Positions 33,966 through 46,484 are shown, counted from the stretch's first letter. The stretch: DNA of 64,000 nt from Apium graveolens (GCF_009905375.1 NC_133650.1:295506270-295570269); one strand, 5' to 3'. Notes: a model not told the origin generated them from the letters alone. Translations and numbers: made by a program.

Positions 33966-36900
33966 ACTTGATGAATCCACATGGGCTATGCACTCACTAC
34001 CTCTAAATTAAGTGAAATTAGAAGGTTGGGTCTTAGGAAAGAATGGAGTTATATGTGTAATGTGGTAACTAAAGTATTTTCTGGTTAATTAGTAACTTTG
34101 ATTCTATTAACATATCCATGCTTAACATGCTTTACATGCTAGTTACTGATAAGTATTTCAATTTCAGTGACTTGGTCTTGTTTGAGTTAGGCTTTAAGTT
34201 AGGAGAACTCAATAAGAGAGGTAAAAATGTCTATTATGCTATATTTTTGATGATGCCTGCTAACCATCCCATTGAGAACATTATGATCGAAAACCCAACC
34301 AACAAGCTGAACTGTTGGGTTCAAGAAAGAAGAATAATTGCAGATCTTAATAGAGCAGACCACCACAAAGAGGTGCCCCTCTTCTATCTTCCAGTTATGG
34401 AGGGACCTCAGGTAAGTGAGGCAATTTCTACTGTCTCCACTCTTCCAATCTCACACACTTCTTTGCCTTCAAATATAGCAATGACATTTATGTCAATGAC
34501 CCAACAGATGCCTACCCAAGCTACTAAACCAAAAATTTCAAAATCCAAGTCTAAGAAAGCCCCCTCTGGTTTTTTTCAAAAGAAACCAGTTGCAAAATCC
34601 ACTAAAACCAAAGAGGGGAGTGTGAAGGTGGGTGAGAAAGGTGAGGGACAGGGTGAAAATAAAAGAAACCCTAAGGATAAGGCTGGTGAGAAAAGAGTAT
34701 CCAAACCTAGCCACACCACAGTTTCCCAACAAACTGTGGTTGTTAATAAGGAAATAAGCTCATTACTAGTTTCATCCTCCCAAAAGGATGTCACTATTAA
34801 AACAAGCTCCCAACCGGGAGCATAGGCCAAAAGGGTAGGGACACTAGCTCACCACAAACTTATGCTAGAAAGAAAAGATCAAAAACCCTTGGGGATACAC
34901 AGGGCACACACACAGTGCAAACTGGTGCTAAAGACCCAGTCACTGCACCATCTCAAAGTTAGATTGATGTGGCTCCAATAAATGTAGAGTAACCGCCAAA
35001 ATCTCTCATAATTGAAGCACTTGATACACCAAATTCTCCCACACACTCACTGTATGTTGACATGATAAACATATCACTTTCAAATTATCCATCTTTAACT
35101 CTCTTGGAGAAGCCAAAAATCCAAGCAAGTGAGCATCATCTTTTAGATGATTTGTTGGCTCACTTGCCATTTCTTTCTGAGACCGTTGAAACTTCTGTGC
35201 CTAAATTATCATCAATCTGCACATAGTCTACAATAGTCTCCACTCCAAACTCATTTATTTCTTCTATCCCGATGGATATTAATCATCCGTCGAGTAGTGA
35301 TTGTATCCCGACGGATAAGCCTAACAGCAGTCATCCGTCGAATAGCCAAACTACTATCCCGATGGATATTCCTCATCCATCGGGTGTCTCTGCATAACTT
35401 AAAATCTCTTCAATTCTCACAAGTGCAGAAGACTTAGTAGTAATACAATCACTCTTAGGACTGAGGGGAGGGAGTGAATTGAGTGAGAGTCCGGGTTGCT
35501 CCCAGGAAAAAGGAGAGAAAACGAGTGAACTAATGTAGTCCAATTCTTCAGGACTGGAAAAAGTAAGTGAAAGGAGTCCCACCTTAGATGGTGAAGGTGA
35601 GGGTGTGAGGGTGGGGAGCCAAGGGGAGCCCTTGATGCAAAAAGAGAGAGAAATTGAGAGAAATGCAGGTACAAGAGATATAAGGATGGACATCATTGCA
35701 AGTAAGTCAATAAATGCCAATGATGCAGACATAGAGAAACTATCTCATCAGAATCAAGCTGTTATAAGTTCCATCTCTTTGGATGCTGAGGCATTTACTC
35801 ATCATGTTCCAACATATCAAATTTTGACTAGACAGGGCAATGAAAATGCAGAAAGAATGTTGAACTTGGTGCACACCACCCAGTCAATGTAAAGAGCTAA
35901 GGATGCCATTACAACTATGCCACCTAGAGCTGATGATGATATTGACTATGTGACTGGGGAATCTGTTGATTTATTTGGAGAAGATGGTGAAAATGAGGAG
36001 CTCATGAATATAGCGGGAGAAACAGGCACCAACTCAAGATCTGGTCTTCCTTCATGGGCATTCTCCAAGGACTGTGATCTTTACCATTTCAAGGTCACTC
36101 TCATTCATCAAATCCAGGAAATACATAATGCCATTCAATCTATAATAGATGCAAGAACCAGGAAGCTCTTACAGGCACATCTAAATTATCTACAACTGCA
36201 TCAAATCCAAGGCCTCCAACACAATCAGGATATCACTTCTATCAAAACAGAGATCAATCAAGTAAAGAAGGATATTTCTGACAGACTAGATGCCAAACTT
36301 CCAGAAGCCACAATGCTTGATATTAAAAGACAGCTAAGGAAGAACACTGATCTTGCAACCAAAGTGGATTCCTTGGACAAAAGAATGACAGCTATGGAAG
36401 CCTTTCTAACAACTATACATCTACATCAGGCATAACAAACAGACTTGCTTCAAAGGCTGGTGGCAGTACAAACCTCTTCCTCTACTTTACTTGCTGATAA
36501 CAAAAAGGGGGAGAAAGAAATCTCTATTGTCCCAATCAGTCAAGAGGAATCAAGGAGTGAAGGGGATCAGAAAGTGCTTAACATCCAAGTCAGCAAAGTG
36601 ATTGTGCCAGCAATTGCTTTCACAAAGCCACCAGTCATGGACAGCATTGACATCATAAATCTGGCAGCAGCAAAGCTAAACACAGATGACAAACTGCTAA
36701 AGATTGATGTAGCAGCAACTGAGAAGGAGTTGAAAGAAAAATGGAGAAAGATAGATACAAAAATTCAACATCATTTTGGGCGAATTCAGAAGCCAGAAAA
36801 AACATTCATTCATCACTCTAAAGTCAAGAACATTTCTGTCAATGAAATGAGTATGAACTATCTGAAAAAAGGCCAAACATCTGGCATCAAATCCCCAAAA

Positions 36901-38216
36901 GCAGATTTCATCATGAAGCTTAAAAGACACTACTCAAAGTTTTTAGACAAGAATCTTATGGATACTGTGTATAAAACACCTAGGCCAGATGAGAACAAAC
37001 TGTTGGCTAGGTCAATTTCCTTCTATAAAGATCCAGCTGATTCAACACTCAAAAGAAGATTAGCCAAGATTTACAGAAATGGTAAGGAAATTTGTGTGGT
37101 GGATGGACACCCCATGTTTGTGGAATTCAAAAAGGAAGAGAAAGAAAGAATCAGGCAAGAAAAGAAGCAAGCTGCTCTGGATGCTAAAAAGCTTAAACAA
37201 ACGAAGAAGCAAGCTGCTATCTTGGCCAAACTTCAAGCTGTAAAAACCACAACAAAAATTCCTGCACAACCAACTGTAATTGTTGAACCTAAGGATCAGA
37301 AAGAGCAAGAAGAACTACAACAGAAAAGGAAATTCAGATCAAGCTCCATTCCAAGAGAAAATTGGACTTTAATGATGAAGAAATAGAAGACAATATTCCT
37401 AAAAAGTCCACAAATACAACTCAAACATCAAAACCATCAGTGGCATTTGAAGCAGTCAAGGTGGTGGATCCAACTAGGAATATTCATGGTGAGCCCATAA
37501 TTCCAAAGGATGAGCCAGTGGACTGGGATAGTTTTCCTATTCCTGAACTGAACTTTCCTATCTTCAAGCCAAAGAAGACAAAGACAAGAGCTAGCAAGAA
37601 AGTGAAACCGGTGACTTTCAAATCCAAGACCCTAGTCAAATCTCAATCCACAGTCAACAAAGGAGATATGTTGTACATCTGTGACATCAAAGAGTTTTCT
37701 GATATCAACCTCTACTTAGATGAATTGGAAGAAGTTAGAGGAATTGAAGCTCATAGACATCTTCCTGAAAGACTGATATTCAAATACAAGGGAGGAAAAG
37801 AGATCAGATGGCCACTTCACAGGATTCTTCTAGAAAGCCAATATGTTCTAATAAAGATCTACTCATTATTCAAAAAGAACTTTGGGTACCATGTGACTGC
37901 AAAGAGACTGGTTCTAAAGAAGATTAAGGAGCTGAGGAGTAATAAAGCTAAAGATGCACTTCCAAAAACTCTATCAATTCCCTTCATAGGAAAGAGAGTG
38001 CATTTAAGGCCTTATTGGTTGATGGAATTCAGGGATGAAAAGGGAGTTAGAAGATTTTTCAGATTGGAGGACCAATTGAGTATCTCTAGAAATGAGACTC
38101 TATTGGAAATGCAAGGAATGCTAGATCTCTCAGAAGCTGATGAAAATGAATTCCATAGACAACTCCAAAATCTGATAGAAGAGAACAACAGGAGGCTTGG
38201 GAAGAAACCTAGATAA
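33966..38216 (+). pseudogene. Sirevirus B ORF2 (env-like position), 5' truncated
   Basis: Begins inside the conserved N-terminal domain (MGYALTTSKL, 33979 onward), fused to the truncated RNase H. RKEWSYMCNVVTKVFSG is followed by a frameshift near 34085. Then comes an open 235-codon stretch (34118-34825) with Ser/Pro/Lys-rich sequence, motif copies at 35268-35392 (read SHPS, PMDI), coiled coil about 36100-36430, internal AAAAAGGGGGAGAAAG tract (about 36503), and the Lys-rich part with RRLAKIYRNGKEICVV (about 37060). The C-terminal domain (37362-38216, 284 codons) is the best-preserved copy in the window. Other breaks: stops about 34823, 34961, 35890 and 36433, and a frameshift near 37350. No family recognised. 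Confidence 0.82.
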
Positions 38217-38433
38217 TCAAGGAAATAGACTTATTTACTCAGACTAGAGGAGCACCTCGATAATAATTGTGAGTAATTTTTTTGTATACTTTGCATTGTT
38301 CAATTTTCAGTAAATATTGCAGCACTTATCAGTTTTATCTACTATTTTCAATTTATATTCTTAGAGTGTTTTGTTATCATCAAGTTTCTCTTAATTTATG
38401 GCTACAATTCCAGTAGACATAAATTGGGGTGAT
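38217..38433 (+). other. 3' untranslated stretch and decayed PPT of Sirevirus B
   Basis: No ORF. It ends AAATTGGGGTGAT, a decayed form of the TTGGGGGAGAT polypurine tract of A. Confidence 0.75.
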
Positions 38434-38611
38434 TGTTAGGAATAGGTTGTGAAATTGATGATAAATCATAGAAAACATATTAGTAGATTTAACTTAGTGA
38501 AATTTGTAGCACTCGATGGATGATCAAATATAGTCCCGACGGATGATTCAATATAGTCCCGACGGATGATGATTTGATATCCATCGAGTGAGTAGCTTAT
38601 GTAATTATAAT
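38434..38611 (+). repeat. First 178 bp of the 3' LTR of Sirevirus B
   Basis: TGTTAGGAATAGGTTGTG onward, with motif copies at 38511-38590. It stops at ATAAT (38607-38611), where the minus-strand gypsy LTR starts; ATAAT is the expected target duplication of E on its far side. Confidence 0.9.
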
Positions 38612-39147
38612 TGTAACACCCCCAAATCCAAGGTCGTGAATTCGGGTCGTTACGATCACTTATCAATTAAATAATTCTATTTTCACAATATTACTCAACC
38701 TTTTATTCAAACTCACACACACACACACACAGGTTATATGCTTGGAAACAATATCAAATAAATCATCTCCACTTATCTACCTGACGGGGCTGGCGCACAA
38801 AAAGCCTACGGAACTCACGAGCGTTCCTTACCCGCCTACGGACAGCAGTCCTGATCCATGCTGGTAGTCTGTTGTGATATGATATATAAAAGCAAGGGTG
38901 AGCATTATAGATCAGCAAGGTATATATCCCCATAATTAAGTATGTAAGGATAAATAAAACCAATAATTATACTTTGTATCTCCAAAGCGTTCTGAAAGTT
39001 TATATGCTTGTCAAAGTAATAGTATTCTCAAAATCAACTACAATAGTATATCCACTGAATACTTGTATTCATCTCTTTCTCAAAATCATTTTATACTCGT
39101 ACTCATTTTATTTCAAAATCTCAAGATGTTACTCGAACCAAGATTCT

Positions 39148-39330
39148 CAAATGGGTGTGATATATATTCGTCAACATCCCAATTTAAAACTCAGCCTTAT
39201 CGGCAGATTTCTTAAATGGATTTGATATATAATCACCAACATCCTTATTTAAACACAGCCTTATCGGCAGATTTCTCAAATGGATTTGATATATATTCAT
39301 CAATATCCTTGTTTAAAACTCAGCCTTATC
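39148..39330. repeat. Tandem repeat, 3 x about 63 bp, in E left LTR
   Basis: Three units, each with AAATGG(A/G)T(T/G)TGATATATA, then CA(A/C)CATCC or similar, and ending CAGCCTTATCGGC. The same array lies in the right LTR at about 59837-60022. Confidence 0.82.
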
Positions 39331-39627
39331 GGCTCTCTGTTGTATATTTCACAACAGTTTTTTTTTCAAAATGGAAGAAAGGGACTATACTGGAATAAAC
39401 CACGTATCGGTGATCAGCCGAATATGAAATTTTCTCTACTAGTAGAAGGAATACAAACCTAGCCGCCTTTGGGCTCATCAAGACACTACACGGTGGTTGA
39501 CCATATAACCGTACAATACGCCACTCCGCGCTTGCATAATGCGCCACTCCGCGCCTGGTCACTGCCCGATACCACTCCGTGCCGGGCAGGCCACATTCCA
39601 GTCCCAAAACAATTATATCTTTTGCTC

Positions 39628-39772
39628 AAAATCCTTTTTCGAAGGAATAGGTCGTTAAAAGTTGACCTTTAAATCAGATGATTTATTCATCACTTTGAAT
39701 TCAAAATCCTTTTTCGAAGGAATAGGTCATTTAAAGTTGACCAGTAAATAAGATGATTTATTCATCACTTTT
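39628..39772. repeat. Tandem repeat, 2 x about 75 bp, in E left LTR
   Basis: Two units starting AAAATCCTTTTTCGAAGG and ending GATTTATTCATCACTTT. The counterpart in the right LTR is at about 60333-60475. Confidence 0.82.
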
Positions 39773-41533
39773 AACTCAATTGATCTTTGGGAGTTATCGG
39801 AGTTTTGAATTTAAAATCATTTTCAAATCCCTATCTGTATTAGGGTGACACATATATTACTCACTTGTTCTTTATTGAACGAAGAAGCAAAACTCTTATG
39901 TTTCTAGCCTAAGTTCCCTAAGGTTTTGATATGTTTCAAATAATTAATCTCTTTCAAGAGTTTTGAATAATTTAGAAAGTACCTTTGGGAACTATGTCTA
40001 TTTTTAAATAAGTTTTTAGAAGTCCGAAGATACTAAATATCTAAGGCCTCACAATAATTTAAGAGGGATTCAATGAATTGATAAAATCTTATAAATAAAA
40101 CGACCATAACTCCTAAACCGTAAATCTCCTCATGATGATCTACACATGTATAGAAACTAAAAAACAAGATATATCTAGTCATTGCTAGTGGTTTTCAAAT
40201 TTTAACCAGTTTCATGGCCGAATGTCCTGCAGAAAACAGATCAAGTGCAAGAATGCCCAAACTCAATTTCTACTACTTGATCTTAATACAATCACTACCT
40301 ATAACCATCATAAACACAAGTACTTCTCAAGATCCACCCACATACACCTTATATGCTCTATCTAGTACCACATATATGGATTACAACTCAACATCTCAAG
40401 CCTTTAGCAAGAACATAATCAATACAAACTCAAACAAACAAAATCCTTTGGATCTTAACACTACAACAAACATAACTCTTAAATCCAACCATAAAACCTT
40501 AAAGGGTTGAAAGTTATACCTTCTTGGTTACTAGGAAGGTTAGTTCTAGGATGATGGAGGCTTGGTTTGCTTAGAAAATACTTATAAGGGCTAGATCCTT
40601 AAGAAACAAAACCAAGAAACAAGTTAGAATTTCGGAGTTACTTTTCAGCACCTCATTCAAACATTTTTATAAAATTGAAAAAAACTAATTTGAGGCTGAC
40701 ATTTGGTACAAAGCTTACCCATGATATATAGAAGCTCTGGTAAAAATTTCATGATATTGGAATGAGTAGATTTTGAGTTATGAATTTTTCATTCTCCCTT
40801 GCTCAGAAAATGCGAACTGCTGGAATGAAAAATCGGAGAGCTTTAAGTGAGGGAAAAGGGGTTGTTTTCTTTTGTGGCTAAAGTGTGGGAGTGTATAATG
40901 AATATATGGGATGTATGCAACAGATTTTACAATAATTTGACAAAGGTATGGGTTGGTTTGATTGTATGGTGAAGTGAGAAAAGGGAGAAGTATGGCTTGT
41001 GTACTTGTTTGTCTCCCATCACTATTCAACACTATTCCACTAGCTATTCTAGTTAGCTTCTAATCATCTAGTTACACTCCTAACTACTAGTTAGGACTTG
41101 GTTATGCATGGCCAACTTGTATGGGATTTAATTTCTCATTCATTTATTTATCGTAAACGCAATCGTCGTTCCATTCCGATAGCTTCCACGTATAACGACT
41201 TGTTTCGTAGCGATTTCTTTTATCGCTTATAATCCTATAACCAATTCCATTCCTTCTCTTGATCATAGAAACACCTTGATATATTATTTATTTCATGTAG
41301 TATTCCTGGTTCTATGCCATTCTTTACAGATACGAAAACACGTAGTATAATCGTGAATTTTCGAATTCCGTCGGCTTTTACATTCACTTATTTTCCTCGA
41401 TAAACAAGAATATGATCTCGGATTCTCAAAATTCCACTATTCATTTTATGATGATCCCCATACGTATTACTTAATCAGCTCAAGTTACTATTCACAGAAG
41501 TTTTAAAATATTACAAAAATCAGGGTTCTTATA

Positions 41534-41552
41534 GTCTCCCCCCCTTAAAAGG
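41534..41552 (-). other. Polypurine tract of gypsy E
   Basis: On the minus strand AAGGGGGGGGAGAC lies immediately before the LTR start. The homologous tract sits at 63337-63355 beside the right LTR. Confidence 0.85.
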
Positions 41553-41566
41553 ATTCCGTCCCAGAA

Positions 41567-42940
41567 TCAACTCACAAATAGATGGGGGTACCTTTCTCGC
41601 AGGTGGCTCTCTAATTCCCAAGTCAACTCCTCGACCTTGGGATATCTCAACAAGACTCTGAATAGCTTGACACTCTAGTCCCTGAGTACTTGCTCTTTTC
41701 AACCAATGATTTCAACTGGTTGCTCAATGTAGGACAAATCTAGTACTTACTCATGTTTCACTATATTCTTGGTATCCGCATTATTCTTTCTCAATATTGG
41801 CACATGAAAAACACTATGAACCTGTTGAAGGTTTGGAGGTAAAGCCAATTCGTATGCCACAGTTCTATTCGTCAAAAAATCTCAAAGGACCCATATATCG
41901 GGAACTCAACTTCCCTTTCTTTCCAAATCTCATCAGTCCTTCCCATGGTGACACTTTCAAAAATACATGGTCACCCACTTCATACTCTCTGTCTTTTCAT
42001 GCTAAGTCGGCATATTTACGCCGTCGGTCTTGGGCTGCCGCTAAGCATCCTCTGATCAACTCAACTATGTCCCTCATTCTTTACACCAAGTCGGGACCTA
42101 GTAACTTTCTTTCACCAACTTCATCCCAGTACAAGGGTGAATGACACCTCCGACCATACAGTGCCTCATGTGGGGGCATTTCTATACTCGCATGATAACT
42201 ATAATTGTAGGCAAACTCTATCAAAGATAGGTGTTCATCTCAATAACCTTAAAAATCAATTACACAATTTCTCAACATGTACTCCAATGTCTGAATGATT
42301 TACTCACTTTGTCCATCGATTTGGGGAAGGTATGCAGTACTCACATTCAGTTTGGTTCATAAGCATTCCTGAAAGCTCCTCAAAAAATCTGGAGTTGAAT
42401 CGGGGATCTCTGTCAGATACGATAGCTACAGAGACTCCATGTCTTATCACAATTTCCTTGATGTATAGCTCTGCTAATCTATCCACCATGTAGGTTTTCT
42501 TGATTGGAAGAAAGTATGCTGACTTGGTCAGTCGATATATAATTACTCATATTGCATCACGGTTAGCCTTAGCTCGGGGAAATCCTACCACATAATCCAT
42601 GGCTATTTGTTCCCACTTTCACATCGAAATTCCTAAGGGTTGTAGGAGTCCCCTCGGTCGCTGATGTTCCACCTTCACTCTTTAACAGGTCAAACACTTA
42701 CTGACCCAATTGGCCACGTCTCTTTTCATGTTGGGTCATCAATAATATTCCTTTGGATCTCGGTACATCTTGGTACCTCCAGGATGAATTGAATATCTAG
42801 AATTATGTCCTTCGCGTAAAATTTCATCTTTTAATTCTCGAACATTCGAAATCCAAATCCGGTTCGCATACCTCATAATTCCCTTCTCATCTTTCTCATA
42901 TTTGACTTCTTCTCAGTCAAAGATTCTCGCTCTTCATTCG
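41567..42940 (-). pseudogene. Gypsy E integrase and chromodomain
   Basis: Stop TGA at 41567-41569 after YPHLFVS. Reading backwards: chromodomain-like tail (about 41570-41720), integrase C-terminal part with [20 protein letters not shown] (about 41885-41945), and catalytic core with VDRLAELYIKEIV and IVSDRDPRFNSRF (42400-42489). The pre-integrase linker, EKGIMRYANRIWI-like, is at about 42850-42900. Several stops and frameshifts, for example in the segment after 42330. It supplies the segment that F has lost, and so serves as an internal control for that deletion. An integrase inserts element cDNA; the chromodomain targets it to marked chromatin. This copy is dead. Confidence 0.85.
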
Positions 42941-42985
42941 TCTTCTCTTCCTGACAATGTCCTATCTTTTCAAAAAATTCCGGTT

Positions 42986-44850
42986 CTAATTTGATCTCAA
43001 ATAGTCCATCAGTCTCTTTACCGGTGACTTCACCTCTATCTCTATCTCCTCGAGTTCTCTCACTAGTTCCTCCGGCGTTGTCAACATCTTGAGTCTCTCT
43101 TTACTACTAAGGGCATCGGCCACCACACTGGCCTTCCCTGGGTGATATAAAATCTTACCGACATAGTCTTTCATTAACTCTAACCTTCTCCTCTGTCTCC
43201 TGTTGAGTTCTTTCTGAGTAACTATATACTTAAGGCTCTTATGGTCAGTGTAGATCTCACAATTTTCTCTGTATGGATATTGTCTCCAATTTTTCAAAGC
43301 AAAACTATTGCTGCTAATTCTAATTCATGAGTAGGGTATCTTACTTCATATTCCTTCAGCTGCCGTGAGGCATAAGCAACCACTTTCCCATGATGCATGA
43401 GCATGCATCCTAAACGCATCACTATAGATCACAAAATCACCCTTTCCATCGGGCAATGCCAGCACGAGGGCTGTTACCAAACTCCTTTTCAATTCCTGAA
43501 AACTTTCCTCACATTTTTCATTCCACACAACCTTTTCCGTTTTGCTAGTAGGCCTAGTCAAAGGTCCTGATATCTTAGAGAAATCCTGTATGAACCTCTC
43601 ATAAAACCGGTTAATTCCCAAAAAGTTCCTACTTCCGTAGGTGTGGTTATTCTTTCTCATTGGAATACTACCTCAACATTGGTAGGGTCAACTAACACTC
43701 CTACACTGCTCATCAATTGTCCTAAGATCTAAACTTCATTTTTCCAGAATTCGCACCTTGAGAATTTGGCAAACAACTTTTCTCTTCTCAATGCTTCTAC
43801 CACTATCCTCAGATATTCCGCATGTTCTTCTTGCATTTTAGAATAGACTAAAATATTATCAATAAAAATAATGATGCACACGTCCAAATACTTTTTAAAC
43901 ACTCGATTGACAAAGTCCATGAAAGCTACTGGGGCATTCTTTAGCCCGAACGACGTCACCAAGAACTCATAATGTCCATACCTCATGCGAAATACGGTAT
44001 TTGTCCCCTGTTTTAATCTTCAGTTGGTGATATCCCGTTCTTAGATCGATTTTCAAAAAGTGTACAACTCCTTCAAGTTGGTCAAATGAATCATCAATTC
44101 TAGAGAGAGGGTATCTGTTCTTAATAATCAGCTTATTCAGTTCCCTATACTCTGTGCACAATCGCATACTGCCATCCTTCTTTTTGACAAACAACATTGG
44201 TGTGCCTCATGGTGACACATTAGGTCTCATCATTCCTTTGTTCAACAGTTCTTGCAACTGTGAAGTCAATTCTTTCATTTCAACTGGGGCTAGTCTATAT
44301 GGGGCTTTTTGAAACTGATGTCGTTCCTGATGCTAATTCGATAGAGAACTCTATCTCTCGGTCAGGTGATAATCCTGAAAGGTCTTTGGAAAACACATCC
44401 TCAAATTCATTAAAATCTGGTATGTCACGTACATCGGGGCTTTTCTTTTGGTACCCGCCACGTATGCTAAATACACTTTGCTATCTTTCCTCAATAATTT
44501 CTTCGCTTGAGCAATATTCAAAAATTTCTGGGTCTGGCGCTGACCCTTAATCACAATTTCCTTGCCGTTAGGCATTCGGATTTTAACTTTCTTTCCTTTA
44601 TAATCAATCTGAGCACCATTGCTCGACAACCAATCCATTTTTAAAACCACACCAAATTCTCTCAGCCTGAAAGGAATTAAGTCCAACTTAAAGTCCTTCC
44701 CTCCTAGTTCCCACTTACAGATTAGATGAATCTTATTAATTGGAACAACCTCTCGATTCACTATTTCTATTCGCAATAATTCTCGCGTTGGAATCACATT
44801 AAGTTTTAACTTGGCCAAAAATCTCGCGATATAAAATACTTAGTTGCTTC
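42986..44850 (-). pseudogene. Gypsy E protease, reverse transcriptase and RNase H
   Basis: Minus strand. Protease/linker 44818-44351 (MDWLSSNGAQIDYKGKKV). RT 44197-43729 ([15 protein letters not shown], then [10 protein letters not shown]). RNase H about 43660-42986 ([41 protein letters not shown]). The protease Asp-Thr-Gly region near 44820-44850 is decayed. The RT active site reads FIDN instead of FIDD (codon at 43855-43857). At least five frameshifts or stops break the frame. Confidence 0.87.
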
Positions 44851-44879
44851 AGAATTAAACAGAATATTTGCAGTAACCA

Positions 44880-45870
44880 AATTGAGTGAAAGGTTACCTG
44901 CTATCATGCCCTAGCTGGGTTGGGGAAGTTGCTACAATAATGTCCTGGTTGGTTGCAATTAAAGCACCTCAGTAGCTCTTTTCCCAAATTACATACCCCG
45001 GGATGTTTCTCCCCACATGACTTATGATCTGGTAGGGGTGACCGAAACTGGTTATGAAACGTAGTCCTATATTGACCACCTCCCTGGGCGATACTCTTGC
45101 TTACCGGTTTGCTAAACCTGGTACCCACTGCGGGTTATGACACCTCTCCCCTCTCAGTCCTAATCAGAAACTTCTGTTTATCGCTCTTTCGCCTTGGCTT
45201 CCGAACTCCTCTTATTGCTCTCTTCCTCTTTTTGACTTTGCTCACTCTCTGCCTCTACAATCGAGGCCTTTTTGCATATAGTCTGTTATCTCAAGTAATG
45301 ACACTCGGTCTTGAATCCATTGTTTCAGCCATTGCTGAAATCTCCTTACCTTTTTCTCTTTCGTGTTCACAAACTCCGGCACGAATCTCGATAGTTCAAT
45401 AAATTTGGCTTTGTACACAGCCACTGACATTTTATCTTACTTAATCTCTAGAAACTTCAACTCCATCTGAGCCTCCATAAACCTGGGAAATACTTTTCCC
45501 CATGTGATAATCACATCAGTCTCCAGGGTTCCTTTAGGTTCCCACTAATAATTTGCTTCTTCTTTTAACATATAATTGGTGAACACAGTCTTTTGCGTCT
45601 CTTCTATGGGCACTATCTCAAAGCTCTTTTCCATTTCTTTCAGCCAAGCTCTGGCCTTAACAGGTTAGCAGTCCCTTAAAATTTCTGGGGGTTTTAACCA
45701 CTTAAAGGCCTTAAAGACATTAGTAACTGGAACATGATCAACCTGGGTTGAGGGTGACAATTTAAATTCTCTCGAAGAAGATTCATAATTTGGTCCATGG
45801 GGTTTCCGCTCTGGCCTTCCCCCTCGTTAGTATCCATAGTTTCTTCTTCATTGTAATCCTCTAAGTCGAA
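44880..45870 (-). pseudogene. Gypsy E gag, main part
   Basis: Minus strand. An acidic N-terminal region (EFDLEDYNEEETMDTNEGE, 45830-45885) is followed by the gag domain (about 45690-45240; [21 protein letters not shown]) and one good CCHC knuckle, CFNCNQPGHYCSNFP-like, at about 44920-44965, where Pro replaces the final Cys region. Frameshifts near 45240 and 45690. The first 30 or so codons are on the other side of D (58092-58183). Confidence 0.85.
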
Positions 45871-45875
45871 TTCAT
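45871..45875 (+). other. Target site duplication TTCAT, left of D
   Basis: TTCAT at 45871-45875 is repeated at 58092-58096, exactly flanking the D LTR ends (TGTTAG...CTAACA). It marks integration of D into the gag of E. Confidence 0.95.
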
Positions 45876-46469
45876 TGTTAGATATATTTGATAATGTCAT
45901 GGCTAATGTGATTTATGTTTAGTTTTCAGATCTTACTTAAACAGGATAAATCAGTACTTACTGAAAGTCAGGACTTAAGGATATCAGTACTTATATTATC
46001 AGGAGATAATCATCAGAAGATGGATATCAGAACTTAAGTCCTGAAGGACGTTCAGATAAGGAAAGCAGCTGATTAAAGGAAAGAAGATCGAGACAAACAT
46101 AAGTAGAGATATGCATGAAGAAGGAATTCTATGTAGAATAGAATACTTGGAAGAAAAGATATCTGATTGATATATTTTAGGAAGCAGAATTATATTCCAT
46201 ATCAATTAGCGATTATCTTGTAACTGTGTAGTATATAAACACAGACATAGGGTTTACACTATAAGTGTTATCATATTCGAGAAGATTATTAATTGTAACC
46301 CTAGCAGCTCTCGTGATATTTGTTCATCACTGAGAGGTAACAGTTCCATACTGTAACAGAGTTTATTGTTTCAATAAAGTTTGTTTTCTGTTACTTGAGT
46401 TATTAAAGTTCGATTTGATTATACTATACACTGTATTCACCCCCTCTACAGTGTGTGTGTGACCTAACA
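45876..46469 (+). repeat. 5' LTR of Sirevirus D (594 bp)
   Basis: Three motif copies in reverse sense to the coding copies: ATCAGTACTT (45950-45959, 45983-45992) and ATCAGAACTT (46026-46035). TATA box TATATAAA 46232-46239; polyadenylation signal AATAAA 46373-46378. Near the end an inverted repeat CACTGTA / TACAGTG (46429-46435 and 46447-46453) has loop TTCACCCCCTC. Confidence 0.96.
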
Positions 46470-46471
46470 AG

Positions 46472-46484
46472 TGGTATCAGAGCC
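46472..46484 (+). other. Primer binding site of Sirevirus D
   Basis: TGGTATCAGAGCC starts 2 bases after the LTR end; tRNA-iMet type. Confidence 0.94.

Larger units (their letters stand above)
27165..38611 (+). mobile_element. Sirevirus B (same family as A), 3' LTR interrupted
   Basis: 5' LTR 27165-28204, PBS 28207, gag, pol, ORF2, degraded PPT and the first 178 bp of the 3' LTR. The gypsy element E then begins; the rest of the LTR and the TSD should lie beyond 64000. B is inserted in ORF2 of Sirevirus C after RKEPDYK-coding sequence. Compared with D, about 2.8 kb is missing between the end of RNase H and the N-terminal part of ORF2 (junction about 33966-33985), so B lost its spacer and any internal promoter. 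Confidence 0.93.
38612..41533 (-). repeat. 3' LTR of gypsy E (left LTR, 2922 bp, internally deleted)
   Basis: Matches 59301-63336 but lacks about 1.1 kb (the counterpart of 60800-61905); the junction at 40096-40100 shows TAAAA microhomology. The terminal CA (minus-strand TG) has decayed to TA at 41532-41533. It contains a (CA)n run (about 38712-38731), a threefold 64-bp repeat, a twofold 75-bp repeat and a GC-rich inverted repeat CTGCCCG / CGGGCAG (39562-39568 and 39583-39589). The Arg-rich mini-ORF seen in the right LTR is shifted here by a 5-base difference. No other gene seen. Confidence 0.9.

Noticed and set aside
40214..40510. 98-codon plus-strand ORF in the E left LTR, with a 109-codon counterpart at 61991-62320
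   Set aside because: It is antisense to the element. The two LTR copies are close relatives, so conservation is not independent. Low-complexity Ser/Thr/Asn composition; no start context or domain.
41797..42144. 115-codon plus-strand ORF, also at 63600-63998
   Set aside because: Complementary-strand shadow of the integrase C-terminus and chromodomain of E, which read well on the minus strand.
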